From positions 1-6,081 of the forward strand of contig WTAG01000396.1 of NCBI GenBank assembly GCA_013139755.1: a DNA stretch of 6,081 bases. The letters run 5' to 3'. The DNA is from Methylomarinum sp. (GTDB lineage: Bacteria; Pseudomonadota; Gammaproteobacteria; Methylococcales; Methylomonadaceae). The position numbers and the translations under genes are program-made. Positions 1 through 6,081 of the stretch are shown in pieces. Each line of letters opens with the position of its first letter. Position 1 is the stretch's first letter. A model generated the notes under the pieces. The model saw nothing but the letters and a program-made list of their open reading frames with translations. It did not search any database and was not told the origin of the DNA.

Positions 1-101
1 ATTTTATAGGATCAAATAAAATAGTGAACTTTACACTACAATGCTCGTCAGATGGACTTGAATTTTAAGCCATCGTTAATTTAAGGATATAAAAATCAAT
101 C
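1..101 (+). promoter_or_regulatory. Leader region upstream of moxR, weak promoter candidate
   Basis: I see no gene in this stretch on either strand. A TACAAT hexamer at 37-42 matches a sigma-70 -10 box at five of six positions, but the bases 16-18 nt upstream of it (AT-rich, near 13-20) are a poor -35. A TTTACA at 30-35 resembles a -35 box but has no usable -10 at 16-19 nt. An AAGGA at 83-87 is a modest Shine-Dalgarno sequence with a rather long 14-nt spacer to the ATG at 102. The operon promoter may be here or may lie upstream of the window. Confidence 0.25.
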
Positions 102-1082
102 ATGTCTGAGATAAGTCATTCCCAAACTGCTTTTCAGCAACTTAAGTCATATATAAGTGAACAGATTATTGGCCAGGAGGTCTTGGTCGAAAGAATGTTA
201 ATCGCCTTGCTTGCTGATGGACATATGTTAGTCGAAGGTGCGCCGGGTCTTGCAAAGACCCGAGCGATTAATGTGTTAAGCAAAGGTATAGAAGCCGATT
301 TCCATCGAGTGCAGTTCACGCCTGATTTGCTACCTGCTGATTTGACTGGGACAGAAATTTATCGTCCACAACAAGGCACCTTTGAATTTCAAAAAGGGCC
401 TTTGTTTCATAATCTGGTACTTGCAGATGAAATTAACCGTTCACCGGCTAAAGTTCAAGCGGCATTACTAGAAGCGATGGCAGAAAGACAAATTACCGTT
501 GGCAGTACCACCTATCCATTACCTAAATTGTTTATGGTTATGGCCACTCAAAACCCTATTGAACAAGAAGGGACGTATCCTTTACCAGAAGCTCAATTAG
601 ATCGGTTTTTATTACATGTGTCGATTGATTACCCCGAAGCTGAACATGAAAAAGCTATTTTGCACCTTTCCAGAGCAGAAGCTAAGGGCGATTTCCAACC
701 CAAGAATAAAGATTTTCAAGCGATAAGCCAACAATCGGTATTAACCGCGCGGGATGAAGTACTGGATATTCATATGGCAGATACTCTGGAAGAGTATTTG
801 TTACAAATTATTTTAGCGACTCGTAACCCAGGTGCTTATGGGGAAGATTTGGCTGGTTGGTTACAATATGGAGCCAGCCCAAGAGCGAGCATTGCATTAG
901 ATCGATGTGCAAGAGCTAAAGCATGGTTACAGCAACGTGATTTTGTCGGGCCTGAAGATATTCAGGATATGGCATTTGATGTTTTGCGTCATCGTTTGAT
1001 TCTATCTTATGAGGCGGAGGCAGAAGGTATCACTACCGATCATTTTATTAAAGAATTAATATCCAGAATTGCTGTTCCATAG
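102..1082 (+). CDS. moxR: MoxR-family AAA+ ATPase
   Basis: This is a cytoplasmic MoxR-type AAA+ ATPase of 326 residues, a usual length for the MoxR-proper subgroup found beside bat genes. Such proteins are thought to act as ATP-driven chaperones that help assemble or activate partner complexes, often through VWA proteins. Visible motifs in order are Walker A GAPGLAKT (46-53, with the family's Ala-Lys-Thr ending), Walker B VLADEINR (106-113, acidic pair D109/E110), sensor 1 ATQNP (148-152), the arginine-finger region LPEAQLDRF (161-169) and sensor 2 GASPRAS (257-263, R261). All expected catalytic residues are present, so it should hydrolyse ATP. No membrane segment is seen. The ATG at 102 is preceded by AAGGA at 83-87. 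Its stop codon abuts the next gene's start. Assignment to the MoxR family is secure; the substrate is unknown. Confidence 0.96.
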   Translation: MSEISHSQTAFQQLKSYISEQIIGQEVLVERMLIALLADGHMLVEGAPGLAKTRAINVLSKGIEADFHRVQFTPDLLPADLTGTEIYRPQQGTFEFQKGPLFHNLVLADEINRSPAKVQAALLEAMAERQITVGSTTYPLPKLFMVMATQNPIEQEGTYPLPEAQLDRFLLHVSIDYPEAEHEKAILHLSRAEAKGDFQPKNKDFQAISQQSVLTARDEVLDIHMADTLEEYLLQIILATRNPGAYGEDLAGWLQYGASPRASIALDRCARAKAWLQQRDFVGPEDIQDMAFDVLRHRLILSYEAEAEGITTDHFIKELISRIAVP

Positions 1083-1967
1083 ATGAGTGTTTCAGAAAGT
1101 AGCCTAGTTTCGGTTCAGTTAAAAACACTGATTAATTTAGCCAAGCCCGCAGTATTACTTAAACTTCATCACTCTGCTATTCGCTCAACCCAAAGTGGTG
1201 GTTATGTATCACGGTTTAAAGGCCGAGGGATGGAGTTTGATGAGGCCCGCTTATATCAACCCGGTGATGATATTCGGAGTATTGATTGGCGAGTCACTGC
1301 GCGAACAGGAAAAACTCATACCAAGGTGTTTCGTGAAGAGCGTGAACGCCCCGTTTTTATCTCTGTTGATAACCGTCCCGCCATGCATTTTGCAACTCGA
1401 GGTGTTTTTAAGTCAGTTCAGGCCGCAAAAGTGGCTGCGTTATTAGCATGGACGGCACAGCATAAAGGGGATCGAATTGGTGGGCAGGTTTATACCGAGA
1501 CGGGTTGTCAGGAAGTTAAGCCGCAAAATGGTAAACATGCAGTCCTACGGTTTTTTAATGCTTTAACTCATGCGCGATCGGCGATTAAGTTAGAGATAAC
1601 GCTGGAACAAACGTTGTCCCGATTGATTCAGCATGCTCGCCCAGGCAGTCTGGTTTATATAATCAGTGATTTTAGAGGCTTAAATCAAAAAGCAGAAAAT
1701 CATCTGGCAAAATTATCTCGCCATTGTGATGTGGTATTAATTCATATTTATGATCCCCTAGAAAGTCACTTACCAGCAAAAGGTCGCTATCGATTCACCG
1801 ATGAGCAGCGTGATGTGGTCATTGATACTGGCGATAATCAACGCATATTAAGTTACCAGCAACACTATCAACAGCGACTGGATTATTTACAGCACACGGC
1901 GAAGAAATTAGGTTTAATTTTCTTTCAATGTAGCACCACGGATGACCCTATTGAGGTTTTACGATAA
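1083..1967 (+). CDS. DUF58 family protein, MoxR partner
   Basis: This 294-residue DUF58 protein is almost always encoded next to a MoxR ATPase and is presumed to be its partner. The family signature is clear: GRGMEF (47-52), then YQPGDDIRSIDWR (58-70) and the FREERERP segment (83-90). A VWA-like fold probably follows, with the strand VFISVDNRPAM (91-101), KGDRIG (128-133) and the strand ending ISDF (194-197). The first MIDAS element, normally D-x-S-x-S, reads D96-N-R-P-A100, so only the aspartate is kept and metal binding may be lost or altered. There is no convincing transmembrane segment, so a cytoplasmic location is likely. The ATG directly follows the moxR stop TAG with no gap, and no good Shine-Dalgarno is visible, which suggests translation by coupling to moxR. 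The biochemical role is not established. Confidence 0.93.
   Translation: MSVSESSLVSVQLKTLINLAKPAVLLKLHHSAIRSTQSGGYVSRFKGRGMEFDEARLYQPGDDIRSIDWRVTARTGKTHTKVFREERERPVFISVDNRPAMHFATRGVFKSVQAAKVAALLAWTAQHKGDRIGGQVYTETGCQEVKPQNGKHAVLRFFNALTHARSAIKLEITLEQTLSRLIQHARPGSLVYIISDFRGLNQKAENHLAKLSRHCDVVLIHIYDPLESHLPAKGRYRFTDEQRDVVIDTGDNQRILSYQQHYQQRLDYLQHTAKKLGLIFFQCSTTDDPIEVLR
1953..1956 (+). promoter_or_regulatory. Ribosome binding site for the DUF4381 gene
   Basis: A GAGG sits inside the end of the DUF58 gene, with a 10-nt spacer to the ATG at 1967. It supports that start, which overlaps the DUF58 stop by one base (TAATG). Confidence 0.6.
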
Positions 1968-2422
1968 TGGGACCACAACCACTGCAATTAAGAGATATTC
2001 ATTTACCCGACACGATTAGCTGGTGGCCGCCAGCAATAGGCTGGTGGGGGGTAATGATACTTATCCCGCTGTTTTGCTGGTTAATGGTATGGAGTTATAA
2101 ACGAATCACTCGAAAAACTGCTGTGAAAACAGCAAAAAAATTATTAAAAAATATCAGGCAAGATAATGATATCGATACCCTAATTGCATTGTCTGAATTG
2201 ATTCGACGGGTTGCTATGAGTCAATCACCCAGAGCAGAAGCAGCCAGCCTGACAGGAGAGGCATGGCTAGAGTATTTAGATGAATCTGTTAAAGGAACAC
2301 CTTTTACGCAAGGGGTAGGAAAGGTCCTGGCTAATGCTCATTATCAAAAACAGGCAGCAACTGATCTAGATATTCCCGCTGTGACTCAACTTTGTGAAAC
2401 CTGGCTTAAAGCCCAAAAATAA
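1967..2422 (+). CDS. DUF4381 single-pass membrane protein
   Basis: This 151-residue protein matches the DUF4381 family, typical of gammaproteobacterial moxR-bat operons. The N-terminal signature LRDIHLPDTISWWPPAIGWW is at 8-27. One hydrophobic segment follows at about 28-43. Next comes a strongly basic stretch (YKRITRK and on to K58), which by the positive-inside rule puts the C-terminal part in the cytoplasm and the short N-terminus in the periplasm. The C-terminal domain is helical, with the family motif SLTGEAWLEYLDE (94-106). No catalytic residues are recognised. The start codon shares its A with the DUF58 stop, so translation is likely coupled. By placement and topology it could link the cytoplasmic MoxR/DUF58 pair to the membrane-bound VWA proteins; that is inference. 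Confidence 0.9.
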   Translation: MGPQPLQLRDIHLPDTISWWPPAIGWWGVMILIPLFCWLMVWSYKRITRKTAVKTAKKLLKNIRQDNDIDTLIALSELIRRVAMSQSPRAEAASLTGEAWLEYLDESVKGTPFTQGVGKVLANAHYQKQAATDLDIPAVTQLCETWLKAQK

Positions 2423-2430
2423 ACTAAAAA

Positions 2431-3423
2431 ATGATCCATTTTGAATGGCCATTATTAATATTGGCACTCCCTCTTCCTTTGTTAGTTCGCTGGTTATTGC
2501 CCGCTGATTTACCCGCAGAGCAAGCTGCATTAAAAGTTCCTTTTTTAGAAGACTTTGGTAATGGCGAAACTAAAGTGGTTACTCAAAATAAACAATGGCC
2601 TTTATTGTTAGCCACATTGGCCTGGCTTTGTCTGGTTTTAGCCTGCATGAGACCTCAATGGATGGGGGAGCCGATAGAGCAAGGGGTGAGCGGTCGTGAT
2701 TTAATGCTGGCTGTCGATTTATCAGGCAGTATGCAAGAACAGGATTTTATTATTGAAGACAATCGAGTGGACCGATTAACTGCGACAAAAAAGGTCGCCA
2801 GTGAATTTATCAGTCGCCGAGTAGGTGATCGCTTAGGGCTTATTTTATTTGGCACTCAAGCGTATTTGCAAACACCTCTCACTTTTGATCGAGCGACAGT
2901 AGTTACTTTATTAAATGAATCTGCATTAGGTTTGGCTGGGGAAAGTACAGCTATTGGCGATGCCATTGGCCTTGCAGTTAAAAGGCTAAAAAAACAAAAG
3001 GCAAATAGTCGGGTATTAATTTTATTAACCGATGGGGCAAATACGGCGGGAGCGGTGAAACCAATAAAAGCTGCTGAATTAGCCGCTAACAATCATTTGA
3101 AAATTTACACTATTGGTATTGGTGCAGATGAAATGATTGTGCGCAGTTTTTTTGGTTCGCGAAAAGTGAATCCCTCTCGTGATTTAGATGAAACCACCTT
3201 AAAATCCATTGCAGAGAAAACAGGCGGTCGCTACTTTAGAGCAAGAAATACTCAGGAGTTAGATAAAATTTATCAATTATTGGACGAGTTAGAACCAGTA
3301 GAAAAAGATAAACAATATTTTCGACCTAAGACAGAACTGTACTATTGGCCTCTGGCTTTTTCTTTGTTACTGGCAGGGCTTATTAGTATCAGTCGAATGA
3401 ACTGGAGAGGGTTACTGGGATGA
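2431..3423 (+). CDS. batA: BatA-like membrane-anchored VWA protein
   Basis: This is a 330-residue BatA-type protein: two N-terminal membrane segments (about 6-23 and 57-74), a von Willebrand factor A domain (about 88-285) and a C-terminal membrane segment (about 304-320). The MIDAS metal site looks complete: D96-L-S98-G-S100, T173 in GESTAIGDA, and D201 in LLTDG. The BatA-typical NPSRDLDE (247-254) and TGGRYFRARN (264-273) are also present. The loop between the first two membrane segments and the tail (SRMNWRG) carry positive charges, which suggests the VWA domain faces the periplasm. The family is linked to stress or oxygen tolerance, probably through metal-dependent protein contacts. It starts 8 nt after the DUF4381 stop. 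No clear Shine-Dalgarno precedes the ATG, but the first residues (MIHFEWPLLILALPLPLLV) are the normal start for the family. It ends in an ATGA overlap with the next gene. Confidence 0.94.
   Translation: MIHFEWPLLILALPLPLLVRWLLPADLPAEQAALKVPFLEDFGNGETKVVTQNKQWPLLLATLAWLCLVLACMRPQWMGEPIEQGVSGRDLMLAVDLSGSMQEQDFIIEDNRVDRLTATKKVASEFISRRVGDRLGLILFGTQAYLQTPLTFDRATVVTLLNESALGLAGESTAIGDAIGLAVKRLKKQKANSRVLILLTDGANTAGAVKPIKAAELAANNHLKIYTIGIGADEMIVRSFFGSRKVNPSRDLDETTLKSIAEKTGGRYFRARNTQELDKIYQLLDELEPVEKDKQYFRPKTELYYWPLAFSLLLAGLISISRMNWRGLLG
3404..3410 (+). promoter_or_regulatory. Strong ribosome binding site for the VWA-TPR gene
   Basis: GGAGAGG, the strongest Shine-Dalgarno in the window, lies within the last codons of batA. 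It is 9 nt from the ATG at 3420 and 12 nt from a second in-frame ATG at 3423. The spacing favours 3420, which overlaps the batA stop as ATGA. Confidence 0.75.
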
Positions 3424-5189
3424 TGGAGCTAGCAGAATTTCACTTTATTCGACCTTATTGGTTGCTGGCTTTAATTCCTGCAATAGTGATAACGGTTTTA
3501 TTAGTTAAAAATAAATTGAATCAAGGCAATTGGGCAACGGTTTGTGATGCAGAATTATTACCGTTTATTTTGCAGGAAAAAGCGGTAACGCATAGTCGAT
3601 GGACTCTATCGATAGGCTCAATTGCTAGCTTATTAGTTATTTTTGCTTTGGCAGGCCCCACCTGGGAGCGATTACCATCCCCCGTATTTAGAAATGATGC
3701 CGCATTGGTGATTGCGCTGGATCTTTCTCAGTCAATGAATTCAACGGATATTAAACCCAGTCGTTTAAGTAGGGCGCGATTTAAAATAGCTGATATTTTA
3801 AAACAACGTAAAGATGGGCAAACAGCACTATTAGTTTATGCTGGGGATGCTTTTACCGTGACCCCATTAACTGAAGATACTGAAACCATTATCAGCCAGC
3901 TCTCTGCATTAACTACCGAAATTATGCCTAGCCAGGGAAGTAATACTGTTTTGGCCTTGCAAAAAGCAGTTGAATTATTAAAACAATCGGGTCTGCAATC
4001 AGGTGAAATACTGCTGGTGACGGATGAAGTTAATTATGATCAGTCCGTCGAAGCTGTCGAATCATTAGCGGCTTATCATCTCTCTATTCTTGGGGTGGGA
4101 ACAGCAGACGGCGCACCGATAAAAATAGGGCGTGGCGGATTCCTTAAAGATGCCGAAGGTAATATTGTGTTGCCAAAATTGAATAGTCAGGAGCTTGCTC
4201 AGTTAGCGCAAAAAGGGAAGGGACGTTATATCACGATTCAGGATGATGACAGGGATATTGAAAAATTACTCAGTCAATTTGATAACCCCACAGAAAAACA
4301 ACAGAGTGCGGATAATAATTTATTAATTGAGCAATGGAATGAAAAAGGCCCTTGGCTTTTACTGCTGGCTTTACCCTTAGTCGCACTTCAGTTTAGAAAA
4401 GGGCTGTTGTCGCTGGCATTAATTTGCTTATTGCCCTTTCCTGAGCCGAGTTATGCATTAGAGTGGAAAGACTTATGGCAGACTCAAGACCAGCAAGCTC
4501 AACAAGCCTTTAATAGTGGCAATTATCAACAGGCAGCTAAGCAATTTGATAGTGACGGCTGGAAGGCGGCGGCGGAATATAAGGCAGGGCAGTTTGAGAA
4601 AACCACTGAAATTTTAAATCAAGATGAATCTGCAAAGGGCTTATATAACAAAGGCAATGCACTAGCGCAATCAGGGAAATTAGCTGAATCGATTGAAGCC
4701 TATAAAAAATCATTAGAAAAAAACCCTGCAAATGAAGATGCAAAATACAATCAACAGCTGGTAGAAAAAGAATTAGAAAAGCAAAAACAATCCGAAAAAG
4801 ATAAGCAGCAAGGCGAGGATAAGGAAAAGTCTGAACAGCAGGATGGAGAGAAACAAGAGCAAGATCAGCAGGGCGATCCATCTGATGAGTCAGGGGATCA
4901 GGACAAACAGCAAGACTCAGATTCTGAACCCAAACCTTCTGATAAAAACGAATCAGAGGAACAATCTGACGCGGAGCAGTCAGAGGCTGACAAGTCAGAA
5001 GAGGAAAAAAATGCTGAAGAAAAACAGGCTCAACAAGCGGCTCCACCAGAACAATATGATGAATCCAAACAAGCGGATGAGCAATGGCTTAATAGCATCC
5101 CCGATGACCCTGCTGGATTGTTAAAGCGCAAGTTTAAATACCAATATGGCCAACGTGGACGTAAAGAAACCAATGGCCAGTCTTGGTAA
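3420..5189 (+). CDS. batB: BatB-like VWA protein fused to BatC-like TPR domain
   Basis: This 589-residue protein is of the kind usually annotated as 'TPR domain protein in aerotolerance operon', joining what are separate BatB and BatC proteins in Bacteroides. In order it has membrane segments at about 13-29 and 62-79, then a VWA domain (about 94-285) with MIDAS residues D101-L-S103-Q-S105, T176 and D202. Two closely spaced hydrophobic stretches follow (about 312-324 and 328-340), separated by R326-K327. A TPR region spans about 358-440, best seen at YNKGNALAQSGKLAESIEAY (409-428). Next is a charged, Gln-rich low-complexity stretch (about 446-545), and the protein ends in a conserved-looking SIPDDPAGLLKRKF (559-572). 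The segment 324-346 (FRKG, hydrophobic core, then SYA before LEW) resembles a signal peptide. Charge distribution places both VWA and TPR in the periplasm. Translation is probably coupled to batA. Confidence 0.94.
   Translation: MMELAEFHFIRPYWLLALIPAIVITVLLVKNKLNQGNWATVCDAELLPFILQEKAVTHSRWTLSIGSIASLLVIFALAGPTWERLPSPVFRNDAALVIALDLSQSMNSTDIKPSRLSRARFKIADILKQRKDGQTALLVYAGDAFTVTPLTEDTETIISQLSALTTEIMPSQGSNTVLALQKAVELLKQSGLQSGEILLVTDEVNYDQSVEAVESLAAYHLSILGVGTADGAPIKIGRGGFLKDAEGNIVLPKLNSQELAQLAQKGKGRYITIQDDDRDIEKLLSQFDNPTEKQQSADNNLLIEQWNEKGPWLLLLALPLVALQFRKGLLSLALICLLPFPEPSYALEWKDLWQTQDQQAQQAFNSGNYQQAAKQFDSDGWKAAAEYKAGQFEKTTEILNQDESAKGLYNKGNALAQSGKLAESIEAYKKSLEKNPANEDAKYNQQLVEKELEKQKQSEKDKQQGEDKEKSEQQDGEKQEQDQQGDPSDESGDQDKQQDSDSEPKPSDKNESEEQSDAEQSEADKSEEEKNAEEKQAQQAAPPEQYDESKQADEQWLNSIPDDPAGLLKRKFKYQYGQRGRKETNGQSW
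4755..5054 (+). repeat. Purine-rich low-complexity coding tract (Gln/Glu/Lys/Asp/Ser)
   Basis: About 300 bases of the VWA-TPR gene encode residues near 446-545, made almost entirely of Q, E, K, D and S with a few G, N, P and A. GAA, GAT, CAG and CAA codons dominate, which makes the + strand purine-rich. The period is not regular; short words such as SEEQSDAEQSE and SEADKSEEE look like degenerate repeats. The protein segment is likely disordered. It reads through in frame and is followed by a conserved C-terminal motif, so it is a linker within the gene and not a sign of decay. Confidence 0.8.
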
Positions 5190-5288
5190 GTTTTAACGTT
5201 TTCGCCAACCAGGTATTATAGGATGTGCTGACGCAAGGAAGCGCATCAACCACGAATGATGAAATACAGAAGCAGTTAAATTAATACA
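5190..5288 (+). other. Non-coding gap between the VWA-TPR gene and batD
   Basis: This 99-base gap is the only sizeable intergenic stretch inside the cluster. I see no ORF worth calling and no T-run terminator. TATTAT at 5214-5219 matches a -10 box at five of six positions, but the matching -35 position (TTTTAA, 5191-5196) is poor, so an internal promoter for batD is only a possibility. The gap holds a hairpin at 5222-5247. No good Shine-Dalgarno precedes the batD ATG. Confidence 0.6.
5222..5247. repeat. Imperfect palindrome, possible dispersed REP-like element
   Basis: GATGTGCT (5222-5229) pairs with AGCGCATC (5240-5247), giving an 8-bp stem with seven Watson-Crick pairs and one T-G pair around a 10-nt loop (GACGCAAGGA). 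No T-tract follows, so it is not a typical intrinsic terminator. A second, weaker pairing, CATCA (5244-5248) with TGATG (5257-5261), could compete with it. From memory, the wording resembles short palindromic repeats scattered between genes in some Gammaproteobacteria. With a single copy in view, the repeat status is inference. Confidence 0.45.
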
Positions 5289-6081
5289 ATGATAGCTATA
5301 AAAAATAAATCCCCATTTTTATGTTTGCTTATATTTCTAATCAGTAGCCAAACTGCATTAGCAACAGAGATTAAAGTAACCGTAGACCGAAACCCAATCA
5401 GTATTAATGAATCTGTTCAGCTGACATTTACCGCAAGCACCTCACCCGATGATGATCCCGATTTTAGTCCATTAGAAAAAGACTTTAATATTTTAAACCA
5501 GTCTAAGCAGAGTAAGTCTTCCTGGATTAATGGTGAATCGAGTAAAACTATTCAGTGGGTACTTAATATCATGCCTAAAAAGGTGGGGGACTTATTAATT
5601 CCTGTCATCGCATTTGGTGATGACCACAGCAAGCAGAGTAACTTAAGAGTCACTGAAAACCAAACAAGCAATGATAACCAGAACGCTGAATTATTTTTAG
5701 AAGTTGAAGCAACCCCAAAAACAACCTATGTGCAATCTCAGGTAATTTATACCTTGCGATTATTTAGTCGAGTGCAATTGTCTCAAGCTCAATTAAGTGA
5801 ACTTGAATTGACTGATGCGCTGGTAGAAAAACTGGGTGAGGTGAAAAAATACAACACCCTCCGAAATGGAGTGCAATACACAGTAAATGAATTGAATTAT
5901 GCTATTTTTCCTCAAAAAAGCGGGGAAATAAATATTCCACCTATGCAATTAACCGCTGGTGTTGTGAGCAGTTCCAGAGCACGTTTTAATGGCTTTTTTA
6001 ATCGACAAATCAGTAAAACCAAACGTATCCAGTCCAATGCCATTCGTTTAAATGTACAGGCAGTCCCCGAAACCTTTAAAG
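5289..6081 (+). CDS. batD: BatD-like exported protein, 3' end beyond window
   Basis: The reading frame is open from the ATG at 5289 to the window edge, giving 264 residues plus one base; BatD proteins usually run to about 550-600 residues, so roughly the N-terminal half is seen. An in-frame TAA at 5277-5279 makes 5289 the first possible ATG. Residues 1-25 form a clear Sec signal peptide: basic start (K5, K7), hydrophobic core LCLLIFLISS (11-20) and an ALA cleavage site before T26. C12 is not in a lipobox. The first Ig-like domain (about 26-122) has BatD hallmarks: a DFNILN stretch (65-70), W90, and MPKKVGDLLIPVIAFG (95-110). A second similar domain (about 133-222) has YVQSQVIYTLRLF (147-159) and FPQKSGEINIPP (207-218). 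BatD probably acts in the periplasm, anchored by a C-terminal membrane helix that would lie outside this window. No convincing Shine-Dalgarno is visible. Confidence 0.9.
   Translation, partial: MIAIKNKSPFLCLLIFLISSQTALATEIKVTVDRNPISINESVQLTFTASTSPDDDPDFSPLEKDFNILNQSKQSKSSWINGESSKTIQWVLNIMPKKVGDLLIPVIAFGDDHSKQSNLRVTENQTSNDNQNAELFLEVEATPKTTYVQSQVIYTLRLFSRVQLSQAQLSELELTDALVEKLGEVKKYNTLRNGVQYTVNELNYAIFPQKSGEINIPPMQLTAGVVSSSRARFNGFFNRQISKTKRIQSNAIRLNVQAVPETFK

Noticed and set aside
1195..1446. 83-codon + strand frame inside the DUF58 gene
   Set aside because: The main frame here encodes the strongest DUF58 signature, so the alternative frame is a shadow.
2134..2140. A AAA AAA slippery heptamer in frame in the DUF4381 gene, just after a TGCTGT/ACAGCA hairpin
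   Set aside because: The hairpin is upstream, not downstream as for stimulated -1 frameshifting, and the -1 frame stops at 2164-2166 with no useful extension. Lys-rich codons explain the A-run.
4537..5046. 169-codon open frame on the - strand
   Set aside because: It lies opposite the VWA-TPR gene, largely over its low-complexity tract; the product has no recognisable domain, and the tract's codon bias removes stops in the opposite strand.
4843..5124. 93-codon + strand frame overlapping the VWA-TPR gene
   Set aside because: It is a frame-shifted reading of the Gln/Glu-rich tract (rich in N, K, R, S), with no domain and no supported start. The main frame continues to a conserved C-terminus.
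3420..5189. Possible assembly error joining separate batB and batC genes
   Set aside because: The frame is continuous with no stop or odd composition at the junction, and VWA-TPR fusions are the normal form of this gene in Gammaproteobacteria.
5190..5288. Intrinsic terminator after the VWA-TPR gene
   Set aside because: The hairpin at 5222-5247 is not followed by a T-tract, and batD continues in the same direction.
1..6081. CRISPR array, tRNA or rRNA gene, insertion sequence or phage attachment site
   Set aside because: No regularly spaced repeats, no cloverleaf-like or rRNA-like stretches and no transposase or integrase coding sequence are visible; nearly all the window is assigned to operon genes.

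Overview
The window carries one co-directional gene cluster on the + strand. From its protein families I read it as the moxR-bat (Bacteroides aerotolerance-type) operon in the arrangement common in Gammaproteobacteria. The DNA is AT-rich, and the protein signatures (DUF4381 next to DUF58, and a VWA protein fused to a TPR domain) fit a gammaproteobacterium of moderate to low GC. I cannot name the genus from sequence alone.

Layout. 1-101 is a short leader with a weak Shine-Dalgarno sequence and at best a poor promoter match. 102-1082 encodes a MoxR-type AAA+ ATPase. 1083-1967 encodes a soluble DUF58 protein whose metal-binding (MIDAS) motif is degenerate. 1967-2422 encodes a single-pass DUF4381 protein. 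2431-3423 encodes a BatA-like membrane-anchored VWA protein with an intact MIDAS. 3420-5189 encodes a BatB-like VWA protein fused to a BatC-like TPR domain and a long charged, Gln-rich tail. 5190-5288 is a non-coding gap with a hairpin that looks like a dispersed palindromic repeat. From 5289 a BatD-like exported protein begins and is cut by the window edge at 6081; about half of it is present.

The first five genes are tightly packed: abutting stop/start, TAATG overlap, 8-nt gap, ATGA overlap. This suggests one transcript with translational coupling. The 99-nt gap before batD breaks the pattern.

Working model (inference from family knowledge and visible topology): the MoxR ATPase and DUF58 act in the cytoplasm. 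DUF4381 spans the inner membrane with a cytoplasmic basic tail. BatA and BatB/C are anchored in the inner membrane with VWA and TPR domains probably facing the periplasm, and BatD is exported with Ig-like domains. Together they would form an envelope-spanning chaperone or assembly machine linked in other bacteria to stress tolerance. The operon type is already known. The points most worth checking are a signal-peptide-like segment inside the BatB/BatC fusion, the degenerate DUF58 MIDAS, and the palindrome in front of batD.
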